Positions 6,613 to 12,982 of a stretch of 13,884 nt of DNA are shown in pieces; the first letter of the stretch is position 1, and every line of letters begins with the position of its first letter. The DNA comes from Desulfarculus sp. GTDB taxonomy: Bacteria; Desulfobacterota; Desulfarculia; Desulfarculales; Desulfarculaceae. The stretch lies in contig JAIWNN010000075.1 in NCBI GenBank assembly GCA_020216805.1, positions 1 through 13,884 on the forward strand, given 5' to 3'. The notes beneath the pieces are model-generated. The model worked only from the letters and a program-made list of their open reading frames with translations, searched no databases and was not told the origin of the DNA. The position numbers and the translations under genes are program-made.

Positions 6613-8733
6613 CTACTGGTGCTGGAGGATGATGCGGCAGTCGGCCACCGCGCATCCCTGCCCCTTGGGATAGACGATCAAGGGATTGATGTCCATCTCC
6701 GCTATCTGCGGGTTCTCGTCCAAAAGCTGCGACAGGCGCAGGATGCAGTCCTTTATTGCCTCGATGTCCGAGGGCGGGTTGCCGCGCACGCCCTGGAGGA
6801 CCTTGTAGGCCTTGATCTCCTGGATCATGCGCTCGGCGCTGGATTCCCACATCGGAGCCAGGCGGAAGCTGACGTCCTTGAGCACCTCCACCAAGGTGCC
6901 GCCCAGGCCGAACATCACGATGGGGCCCATCTTGGGGTCGCGGTGGGCGCCCAGGATGACCTCCACGCCCTTCTTGGCCATCTCGGCCAGGTATACGCCC
7001 TCGATCACCGCTTCGGGATTGTAAGCCCGGGCGTTGTCCAAAATCTGCTGGAAGGCGACCCGAGCCTCGGCCAGGTCCTTGATCCCCACCTTGACCCCGC
7101 CGGCGTCGGACTTGTGCACGATCTGGGGGCTGACGATCTTCATCACCAGGGGGAAGCCCACGAAGGCGGCGGCCGCCTCCAGCTCTTCGGGCTTGGTCAC
7201 CAAGCGCGACCTGAGCAGGGGGAAGCCATAGCACTGCAAGATGCGATTGGCCTCGTGCTCGTGCATCAAGTGGACGGGCTCCAGCTCCAGGCTCTCGTTG
7301 ATCAACATCTGGGCCGAGGAGCAGTCGGCCTGCACCGGCTTGACCCAGCGGGCCTGGGGCTTGAGCTTGTCGCCGAAGCGGGCCATGGCCGCCAGGGTGC
7401 GCACCGCCGCCTCGGGGAACATGTAGTTGGGGATGCCGTTCTGCTGGAGATGGTTCACCCCGGCGCTGACGTCGACGATGCCCATGAAGGAGCAAAGCAC
7501 CGGCTTGTCGATTCCCCGCACCACGGTAGGCACGATGTGGGCGGTCTCCAGGATGTCGGTCATGGCCTGGGGGGTGAGGATGATCACTGCCCCGTCCACA
7601 TTCTCGTCCTGGAGCACATGGCGGATGGCCGCCTCGTAACGCTCGTGGGTGGCGTCGCCGATGACGTCCACCGGGTTGTGGATGCTGGCGGTGGGGGGTA
7701 GGTCGTTCTTGAGCTTGGCCAGGGTGGCCTCGCTGAACTTGGCCAGCTTCAGGCCATGGCGGACGGCGGCGTCGGTGGCCATGATGCCGGGGCCGCCGGC
7801 GTTGGTGACGATGGCGATGCGGTTGCCCTTGGGCACCGGCTGGGAGCCGAAGGCTTGGGCGTAGTGGAACAGCTCGGTGATGCCCTCCACCCGCTGGATG
7901 CCGCTCTGCATGAAGATGGCGTCGTAGGCGGCCTCGGAGCCGGCCAGGGAGCCGGTGTGGCTGCTGGCGGCCTTGGCCCCTTCGGGGCTGGTGCCGCTCT
8001 TGATGGCCAGCATGGGCTTCTTGGCGTCCCAGGCGATCTCGCGGGCCACCTCGATGAACTCCCGCCCGTTGCTGATGTCCTCCAGGTACATCAGGATGAC
8101 CTCGGTCTCCGGGTCGTCGCGCAGGTAGCGCAGCAGGTCGATCTCGGTCACGTCGGCCTTGTTGCCGAAGCTGATGAACTTGGAGAAGCCGATGTTGCGC
8201 CCGGCGGCCACGTCCAGGACCGCGGTGCAGAGCGCGCCGGACTGGGAGATGAAGGCGATGTTGCCCGGCCGCGGCATCTTGGTGGCGAAGCTGGCGTTCA
8301 TGGACACGTCGTGGTCGGTGTTGATGACCCCCAGGCAGTTGGGACCCACCAGGGGGATGTTGGCCCGGTTGGCCGCCTCCTTCAGGCGCCTTTCCAACTC
8401 CACGCCCGCGCCGCCGACCTCCTTGAAGCCGGCGGTGATGACCACCGCGCCCCGGGCCCCGATCTGGCCGGCCTGGTTCAGGGTGTCGATGGCCGCCTCG
8501 GGCGGCACCACGATCACCACCAGGTCCACCGGGTCGGGCACGTCCACCAGCCGGGGGTAGGCCTTGACGCCCTGGATCGAGCGCGCCTTGGGATTGATGG
8601 GGAAGAGCACTCCCTGGTAGCCACCGTAGATGAGGTTGGAAAAAACCGCCAGCCCCACGCTGCCCTTGCGGTTGGTGGCCCCCACCACCGCGATGGAGGC
8701 CGGGTTGATGATCTTGCTGATGTCCTTGGCCAT
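6613..8733 (-). CDS. ADP-forming acyl-CoA (acetate-CoA) ligase, fused alpha-beta type
   Basis: A 706-residue cytoplasmic enzyme of the NDP-forming acyl-CoA synthetase family, interconverting acyl-CoA + ADP + Pi with acid + CoA + ATP. The N-terminal CoA-binding domain shows SIAVVGATNRKGSVG (13-27); the succinyl-CoA-synthetase-like part carries SSHTGSLAGSE (257-267), whose His259 is the expected phosphohistidine, and VTNAGGPGIMATDA (309-322). A C-terminal ATP-grasp domain starts at about 485 (KSDAGGVKVG 541-550, FGLGGTLVEV 608-617, MDINPLIVYP 680-689). The start at 8733 is chosen because MAKDISKIINPAS is the conserved N-terminus and GGAGCG lies 9-14 bases upstream; the frame opens to 8796 but without a good ribosome site. 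It could form ATP from acetyl-CoA or activate acetate or another acid; the substrate cannot be assigned. First gene of a unit with the focA-like channel. Confidence 0.92.
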   Translation of the reverse strand: MAKDISKIINPASIAVVGATNRKGSVGLAVFSNLIYGGYQGVLFPINPKARSIQGVKAYPRLVDVPDPVDLVVIVVPPEAAIDTLNQAGQIGARGAVVITAGFKEVGGAGVELERRLKEAANRANIPLVGPNCLGVINTDHDVSMNASFATKMPRPGNIAFISQSGALCTAVLDVAAGRNIGFSKFISFGNKADVTEIDLLRYLRDDPETEVILMYLEDISNGREFIEVAREIAWDAKKPMLAIKSGTSPEGAKAASSHTGSLAGSEAAYDAIFMQSGIQRVEGITELFHYAQAFGSQPVPKGNRIAIVTNAGGPGIMATDAAVRHGLKLAKFSEATLAKLKNDLPPTASIHNPVDVIGDATHERYEAAIRHVLQDENVDGAVIILTPQAMTDILETAHIVPTVVRGIDKPVLCSFMGIVDVSAGVNHLQQNGIPNYMFPEAAVRTLAAMARFGDKLKPQARWVKPVQADCSSAQMLINESLELEPVHLMHEHEANRILQCYGFPLLRSRLVTKPEELEAAAAFVGFPLVMKIVSPQIVHKSDAGGVKVGIKDLAEARVAFQQILDNARAYNPEAVIEGVYLAEMAKKGVEVILGAHRDPKMGPIVMFGLGGTLVEVLKDVSFRLAPMWESSAERMIQEIKAYKVLQGVRGNPPSDIEAIKDCILRLSQLLDENPQIAEMDINPLIVYPKGQGCAVADCRIILQHQ

Positions 8734-9062
8734 GGTTTTTCGCTCCAGTGCGGATTTGCCTGCTTGAGCCGGCCCGGCCGACTTTGGCCTGACCATCTGA
8801 GAGCTTTAAGTGTATCCGCTTCGCTTGGTCTGGCAACCAATTGTCATATTTAGCTATATTAAGGCTATGCCGCGTCTCTGCCTGGCGACAGGGCGAATCC
8901 CAACTCCAGATATTGGTAAAACCAAATTACCTGAAGTCGATCTTGGCTACCATTTTAAGCTTGATGAGCGCACGGGAAAAGATGAGCCCAACCTCATTGC
9001 CGGCTGGCGGCCGCCTCAAATTGACGGCGCGATTGAGCCCAAACCGCTTTAGGGAAAAGGCC
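8734..9062. other. AT-richer 329-bp gap with an orphan small ORF; no confident gene
   Basis: This stretch separates the signalling operon (ending 9063) from the synthetase gene (starting 8733) and is visibly AT-richer than the rest, mainly from 8810 to 9050. The + strand contains an 80-codon frame from GTG 8810 to TAG 9052, with PEVDLGYHFKLDERTGKDEP in its middle, but no good ribosome site and no family I recognise. Its codons differ from neighbouring genes. It may be a remnant of acquired or decayed DNA, or simply non-coding. TGAGCCCAACC and TGAGCCCAAACC form a short direct repeat near 8980-9050. The minus-strand promoter for the synthetase lies at the left side. Confidence 0.5.
8809..8836 (-). 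promoter_or_regulatory. Candidate sigma-70-type promoter for the acyl-CoA ligase/focA unit
   Basis: On the minus strand TTGCCA (8836-8831, five of six -35 bases) and TACACT (8814-8809, four of six -10 bases) are separated by 16 bp. It lies about 75 bases upstream of the chosen ligase start at 8733, inside the only AT-rich stretch nearby. The same -35 hexamer is used by the candidate promoter of the hndA operon. By eye only. Confidence 0.4.
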
Positions 9063-9647
9063 CTACGCCCCGGCCGGCGGATCGAGGCTGGGCTCGGCGC
9101 GGTCGGCCCCCAAGGTCTTAAGGGCCTGGCGCACCTGCTCTAGCAGAAAGGCGATCACCGCCGGGTCGTGCAAGGGAGTCGAGCCCAGCTCCTGGCGCCA
9201 ATCGCGGGTGGAAAACTCGAACTCGTCCTCGCCAACCCGGTGATAATAATCAAAATCAACCTCGGGGTGGCTGACGATCAGGCCCACCAGGGTCCCGCCC
9301 CAATCCCCCAGGGGCGGCCGGTCCAGGTGGCTGCGCCGGAACCAGATCCGCACCGTGGTGCCCACGCCCGGCTCGCTCTCCACGCTCAGGTCCCCGCCCC
9401 AGGCCCGGGCGTTGGCCTGCATCAGACCCAGACCCAGGCCCACCCGACGGGTGGTGCGGGTGGTGACAAAGGGATCGGTGGCCCGGGCCAGGAACTCCGG
9501 GGTCATGCCCCTGCCGTCGTCGCTGATGGTGATGGCCATGCGGTCGATGGGAGGTGGGTCCTCCTCGATGCGCACTCTCACCCGGCGGGCCCCGGCCAGC
9601 AGCGAATTCTCGATCAGGTCCAGCAGGTGCAGCGATATCTCCAGCAT
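9063..9647 (-). CDS. Stand-alone HATPase (histidine-kinase-type ATP-binding protein) with a distinct C-terminal domain
   Basis: A 194-residue soluble protein whose first ~105 residues are a GHKL/histidine-kinase ATPase: N-box LLDLIENSLLAGA (8-20, Asn14), G1 DDGRGM (43-48), ATDPFVTTRTTRR (56-68) as F box and GLGLGLMQANA (70-80) as G2. There is no H-box dimerisation domain and no sensor domain, so autophosphorylation on a histidine of its own is unlikely. Residues ~110-194, with VSHPEVDFDYYHRV (125-138), form a segment I do not recognise. It begins five bases after the PHP gene, with GGAGGG overlapping that gene's stop, and is the last gene of the hydrogenase-sensor operon. It may phosphorylate a partner or act as an ATP-dependent switch in that circuit. 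Confidence 0.85.
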   Translation of the reverse strand: MLEISLHLLDLIENSLLAGARRVRVRIEEDPPPIDRMAITISDDGRGMTPEFLARATDPFVTTRTTRRVGLGLGLMQANARAWGGDLSVESEPGVGTTVRIWFRRSHLDRPPLGDWGGTLVGLIVSHPEVDFDYYHRVGEDEFEFSTRDWRQELGSTPLHDPAVIAFLLEQVRQALKTLGADRAEPSLDPPAGA

Positions 9648-9652
9648 CTCCG

Positions 9653-10429
9653 CTAGCCCTCCTCCGGCCCCCGCCGCTCCAGGCCCAGCACCACCCGCCC
9701 CTCCCGTCCGGCCAAGGCCAGGGCCAGTTCGGCCAGGCTCGGTCCCCGCAGGCGGTACTCGGTCCAGGCCAGACCCATCTGGTCCAGGGCGTGGGCGTCG
9801 GAATTGGTGATCACCGCCAGGCCCCGCCCGGCCACCCAGGCCCGCACCTGATCCGGATCGCCCCGCCAGGAGACCTCCACCGCGTCCAGGGCCAGGTCCG
9901 GGGGGATCATGCCCAATTGGCCCACCAGGCTATAGGAGGGGCGGTCCAGGTGGCAGGCCACGGCCAGGCCGCCCAGGGCGTGGACGCGGCCCACCAGGTC
10001 CTGCACCGCCAGGTCGGTGGCCCCGATCAACAGGCGGGGGTTGAACTCCTCCACCTCGTCTTCGGCGTTGGCCACGATCTGGTCGCCGAAGACCTCGGGT
10101 TTGTTCTCCCCGGGCTGGAGGTGGTCGTAGACCATGGCCTGCAGGGTCAGGGCGGCGCCGAGGTCCTCGAAAAGGGCCAGGAGATGGGCCTCCTCGGCGG
10201 TGGTCACCTCCAGCCCGGCCAGGACCATGGGCGCGCGGGGGCCCAGGCGGCGGGCGGCCTCACGCGCGGCGGCCACGTTCTCGGCGCTGTTGTGGTCGCT
10301 GATGGCGATCAACTCCAAACCCAATTCGGCCGCCCGGCCCACCACCGCGCTGGGGGTGACGTCATAGCCGCCGCAGGGGCTCAGGCAGGTGTGCAGATGC
10401 AGATCGGCCCTGATCCGGCGCAGAACCAA
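9653..10429 (-). CDS. PHP-domain metal-dependent phosphoesterase
   Basis: A 258-residue cytoplasmic PHP-family protein. Metal-binding motifs are in place: DLHLHT (9-14), SDHN (44-47), GLEV (72-75, Glu74), His160 in ACHLDR and NSDAH (209-213). Relatives hydrolyse phosphate esters such as nucleoside 3',5'-bisphosphates, histidinol phosphate or RNA ends. The context, between a hydrogenase-like sensor and a kinase-type ATPase, suggests a signalling or nucleotide-hydrolysing role, which is inference. The start is a TTG at 10429, one base past the stop of the upstream gene, with GGGGAT just before it; no ATG or GTG gives the complete HLHT-containing N-terminus, so translation is probably coupled. 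Confidence 0.88.
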   Translation of the reverse strand: MVLRRIRADLHLHTCLSPCGGYDVTPSAVVGRAAELGLELIAISDHNSAENVAAAREAARRLGPRAPMVLAGLEVTTAEEAHLLALFEDLGAALTLQAMVYDHLQPGENKPEVFGDQIVANAEDEVEEFNPRLLIGATDLAVQDLVGRVHALGGLAVACHLDRPSYSLVGQLGMIPPDLALDAVEVSWRGDPDQVRAWVAGRGLAVITNSDAHALDQMGLAWTEYRLRGPSLAELALALAGREGRVVLGLERRGPEEG

Positions 10430-10430
10430 G

Positions 10431-10766
10431 CTAGATCCCCAGGTCGTGCAGCCGGCCGGCCAGCTCGAAGGCGCCCTGGTCGCTGACCAGGATCGGCACC
10501 CCCTCGGCCTCGGCCTTAGTCGCGGTCTCGTCGGCCGGACGGCGCCCGCCCACCAGCACCACCGCCGCCAGTTCCTTGAGCACCGCCACCGCCACCACGT
10601 TCTGGTGGGCTTGGATGGTCAGCCAGAGGCTGCCGGCCTTGGCGTTGGCCATCACGTCGGAGAGTAGATCGGAGACGTAGCCTCCGGTCACGGCGCGATC
10701 CAGGCCCGAGCTGCCGGCGGCCACCTCCAGGCCCAACTGTTCCGCGATCTGCCGCACGGTGATCAT
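10431..10766 (-). other. Possible internal translation start for a separate 111-residue DRTGG protein
   Basis: Within the preceding gene, in the same frame, ATG at 10766 is preceded by GGGAGGAG with a spacing of 6-8 bases, the strongest ribosome site in this operon. Initiation there would give a stand-alone DRTGG protein (MITVRQIAEQLGLEVAAG at its start). DRTGG proteins of this length exist as separate genes in related clusters, including the upstream one here. The frame upstream is open with no stop, so a fusion protein, a shorter product, or both could be made. Confidence 0.45.
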
Positions 10767-12047
10767 GGACGGCTCCTCCCGGGCCCTCAGGGCCCTGGCA
10801 CGGTTTTTCATGAAGGGACAGTCTTCCTCCCGGGCCTGGCCCAGGATCACGTCCGAGGCGAAGGTGTGGCAATCCGGCGCCCCGCAGATGCCGCATTCCC
10901 CGCCCGGCAGCAGGGCGGTCAGGGCCTGGATGGCCTTCATCTTCAGGATGGCCTGGCGGGGGTCGGGGTCCAGGGGCGGCAGGGGGCGGGGGGTGATCCC
11001 GCCCTCCCAGTCGAAAAGCTGCTCGGCCATCATCTTGCGCACCCGCTGGCGGTTGATGCGCGACAAGGCCCCGTAGCGCCGGATTTGGCGCAGGGTCACG
11101 CTCTTGGCCCGGTAACGGTTCTCCACCACCAGCGGCCCCCCCAGGCAGCCGTCCGGGCAGACATGGGCCTCCAGGAAGCGCAGGTCGCCCAGGCGGCCCG
11201 CCTCCAGCATGTCCAGGATGTTGACCACCTCTTGGAATCCGGCCACGTCCAGGGTGTGCTCCACGTTCACCGCCGCCGCCTGGCCGCCGCTCATGGCCCA
11301 GGCGATGCCCGCGCCCGAGCACTTCTGCAGGGTCGTCTTCTCCTCCAGGCCCTGCAAGGCGCCCAGCAGGGGGCCGTAGATCTCGCTGAAGCTGATGACT
11401 CCGTCCACGTGGGGCTGGTCCATCACCACCGGATCGTGGGGGCCGGCCATCTTGGCCGCGCAGGGGGCGATGTGGAAGACCGCCACCTCCTCCGGCAGCC
11501 ACCCCAGACGCGGGGCCATGCGCTCCTTGATGACCTTGGCCGCGAAGACCCGGGGCGGCAGCACCGGCAGGATGTTCTTGAGCAGGCTGGGATAGCGGTT
11601 GGCGATCAGGCGCACCACCGCCGGACAACTGGGGCTGATGCCCGGTCGCAGCTCGGGGTGCTGATGGAGGTGCTCCTCCATGGCGGCCGAATTCATCTCG
11701 CACAGCCAGCCCATGTCCACCACCTGGTCGAAACCCAGGCGGCGCAGGGCCAAGAGGATCTGGTTGGGGGTGACCTGATAGCCGAACTGGCTGAACAGGG
11801 TGGGGCTGGCCGCGGCCACGGCGTGCTTGTGGCGGGCCACCTCGGCCAGGGGGGTGGTGTGGCAACGGATGGCGCCATGGGGGCAGACCCGAAAGCAGTC
11901 GCCGCATTGCACGCAGCGCTCGGGCAGGATGCGGGCCACTCCGCGTTGGATGCGGATGGCCTTCATGCTGCAAGCCCTCAAGCAGAGCACGCAGCCAAAA
12001 CACTTGTCCGGGTCGATCCAAACCGGATGTCCGACGCCGCCGACCAT
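10431..12047 (-). CDS. [FeFe]-hydrogenase-like iron-sulfur sensor protein: ferredoxin, H-cluster domain, FeS domain, DRTGG domain
   Basis: A 538-residue multidomain protein. A double [4Fe-4S] ferredoxin (C16/C19/C22/C26 and C45/C48/C51/C55) is followed by a shortened [FeFe]-hydrogenase large-subunit domain with three H-cluster loops: ISPSCPAVV (137-145), IAPCAAKM (193-200) and EAHVCPDGCLGG (293-304). Cys141, Cys196, Cys297 and Cys301 match the four ligands of the cubane, but Ser140 replaces the catalytic proton-transfer cysteine (TSCCP in active enzymes). Next come a CGICGAPDC FeS domain (385-393, plus Cys410) and a C-terminal DRTGG domain (about 428-538, DRAVTGG 450-456). This composition resembles sensory or uncharacterised hydrogenase-related proteins found beside bifurcating hydrogenase genes, not a turnover enzyme. 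The ATG at 12047 has only a weak GGGG ribosome site. A stop-free internal start at 10766 is described separately. Confidence 0.88.
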   Translation of the reverse strand: MVGGVGHPVWIDPDKCFGCVLCLRACSMKAIRIQRGVARILPERCVQCGDCFRVCPHGAIRCHTTPLAEVARHKHAVAAASPTLFSQFGYQVTPNQILLALRRLGFDQVVDMGWLCEMNSAAMEEHLHQHPELRPGISPSCPAVVRLIANRYPSLLKNILPVLPPRVFAAKVIKERMAPRLGWLPEEVAVFHIAPCAAKMAGPHDPVVMDQPHVDGVISFSEIYGPLLGALQGLEEKTTLQKCSGAGIAWAMSGGQAAAVNVEHTLDVAGFQEVVNILDMLEAGRLGDLRFLEAHVCPDGCLGGPLVVENRYRAKSVTLRQIRRYGALSRINRQRVRKMMAEQLFDWEGGITPRPLPPLDPDPRQAILKMKAIQALTALLPGGECGICGAPDCHTFASDVILGQAREEDCPFMKNRARALRAREEPSMITVRQIAEQLGLEVAAGSSGLDRAVTGGYVSDLLSDVMANAKAGSLWLTIQAHQNVVAVAVLKELAAVVLVGGRRPADETATKAEAEGVPILVSDQGAFELAGRLHDLGI

Positions 12048-12165
12048 CGCCCCAACCGTCCAGCCAATCAGATCAATCGCCCAATACCGGCCTGGGTTTG
12101 CCGTCCGCCGGCTCCCCCCGCAAACCTACTCCACCGCGGCCGGGTTTTCACCCTCGTCGGCGTTC
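12048..12165 (-). other. 118-bp spacer with two small hairpins inside the operon
   Basis: This is the only sizeable gap in the six-gene unit. On the minus strand it holds GGGTGAAAACCC, a four-pair stem with a GAAA tetraloop, right after the ATPase stop, and a seven-base inverted repeat GGTTTGC/GCAAACC (12126-12120 and 12101-12095) with an 18-base loop. Neither has a T tract. They could affect mRNA processing or relative expression of the iron-sulfur sensor; no clear promoter is visible. Confidence 0.4.
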
Positions 12166-12609
12166 TCAGGTCAGGATGATTTCCGCCACCAGCTTGGTGC
12201 CCCGGCCGGGGCTGGTGTGGATTTCCAGGCGGTCGCTGTTGCGCTTGATGTTGGGCAGGCCCATGCCGGCGCCGAAACCCATCTCGCGCATCTCCGGGGT
12301 GGCGGTGGACCACCCCTCCTGCATGGCCAGATCCAGGTCCGGGATGCCGGGCCCCTGGTCCTCCACCACCAGGCGCACCAGGGCGGGAGCCAGGTAGACG
12401 CTCAATCCTCCCCCGCCTCCGTACATCACCACGTTCATCTCGGCCTCGAAGGCCACGATGGCCACCCGGCGCAGGCATTGGGCGGAGAAGCCGACCTCCT
12501 TCAGCAGGTTCTTGACCGCGATGGAGACCTGGCCCGCCCCGGCGAAATCGTTGGCGGCGATGGTGAAGGCGTGGAGGAGTTCGGGCTCCTGGTCCTGGGG
12601 CGGGGTCAT
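12166..12609 (-). CDS. RsbW/SpoIIAB-like ATPase (anti-sigma-factor kinase type)
   Basis: A 147-residue soluble GHKL ATPase resembling serine-kinase anti-sigma factors. The N-box VAIVAFEAEMNVVMYG (49-64) carries Glu55 and Asn59, the G1 box is VEDQGPGIPD (82-91) and the G2 box is GFGAGMGLPNIKRNSD (111-126). The length is typical of the family. In RsbW/SpoIIAB such proteins bind a sigma factor or phosphorylate an antagonist, but no sigma factor, STAS antagonist or PP2C phosphatase is visible here, so its target may be a protein of this cluster. The start ATG at 12609 overlaps the upstream DRTGG stop by four bases (ATGA), which indicates coupled translation and close stoichiometry with that protein. 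Confidence 0.88.
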   Translation of the reverse strand: MTPPQDQEPELLHAFTIAANDFAGAGQVSIAVKNLLKEVGFSAQCLRRVAIVAFEAEMNVVMYGGGGGLSVYLAPALVRLVVEDQGPGIPDLDLAMQEGWSTATPEMREMGFGAGMGLPNIKRNSDRLEIHTSPGRGTKLVAEIILT

Positions 12610-12974
12610 GCCCGCCCTTCCGGCAGGGACCAGCCCCGCAGGCCCTGCGCGAACAACAGGCCGCAGGCGTCGAACATGGAATAGGCGGTGGTCATCAGAG
12701 GCAGGTCGAATTCCTGGGCCAGCAGCGTCACCGCCTCGCTGGGGCGCTTGCCCCGCACGAAGACCACGGCGCGGATGCCGGCCACCTCGGCGGTGCGCAC
12801 CACCTGGGGGTTGGCCAGCCCGGTGAGCAGCAAGCTGCCGGGATGGGAAAAGGCCAGAACATCGCTCATCATGTCGGCGGCGTGGGCGAGCAGGACCTCC
12901 CGCTCCAGGAGCGCATGCCCACTGAGGACCTCGGCCTGGAGCCAGGAGGCGATCTGGGCCAGCTTGACTGGCAC
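12606..12974 (-). CDS. DRTGG-domain protein
   Basis: A 122-residue single-domain protein of the DRTGG-like family seen next to hydrogenase genes. It contains HAADMMSDVLAFSHPGSLLLTGLANPQVVRTAEVAGIRAVVFVRGKRPSEAV in segments 31-83, aligning with the C-terminal domain of the hydrogenase-like protein (YVSDLLSDVMANAKAGSLWL and VVLVGGRRPADE), so the operon carries two diverged copies of this module. No catalytic residues are evident; the fold is thought to bind ligands or proteins. The start is a GTG at 12974, eight bases after the hndA-like stop, without a strong ribosome site, consistent with translational coupling. It overlaps the ATPase gene by four bases. Confidence 0.85.
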   Translation of the reverse strand: MPVKLAQIASWLQAEVLSGHALLEREVLLAHAADMMSDVLAFSHPGSLLLTGLANPQVVRTAEVAGIRAVVFVRGKRPSEAVTLLAQEFDLPLMTTAYSMFDACGLLFAQGLRGWSLPEGRA

Positions 12975-12982
12975 CTAGGCGG

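Noticed and set aside
8734..8796. N-terminal extension of the acyl-CoA ligase to 8796
   Set aside because: The conserved N-terminus starts at MAKDISKIINP, there is no good ribosome site at 8796, and the extension would begin very close to the promoter candidate.
8831..8845. Possible sigma-54 site TGGCAACCAATTGT on the + strand
   Set aside because: The GG to GC spacing is wrong for a -24/-12 element and no suitable + strand gene follows.
6190..8853. Long frames opposite or overlapping the ligase and channel (848 codons on - at 6290-8836; + frames at 6190-7701 and 7756-8853)
   Set aside because: Compositional shadows of the ligase and FocA-like genes, without any family motif.
10516..12179. 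501-codon (-) and 437-codon (+) frames over the hydrogenase-like gene
   Set aside because: Low-complexity shadows; the annotated frame has the ordered cysteine motifs.
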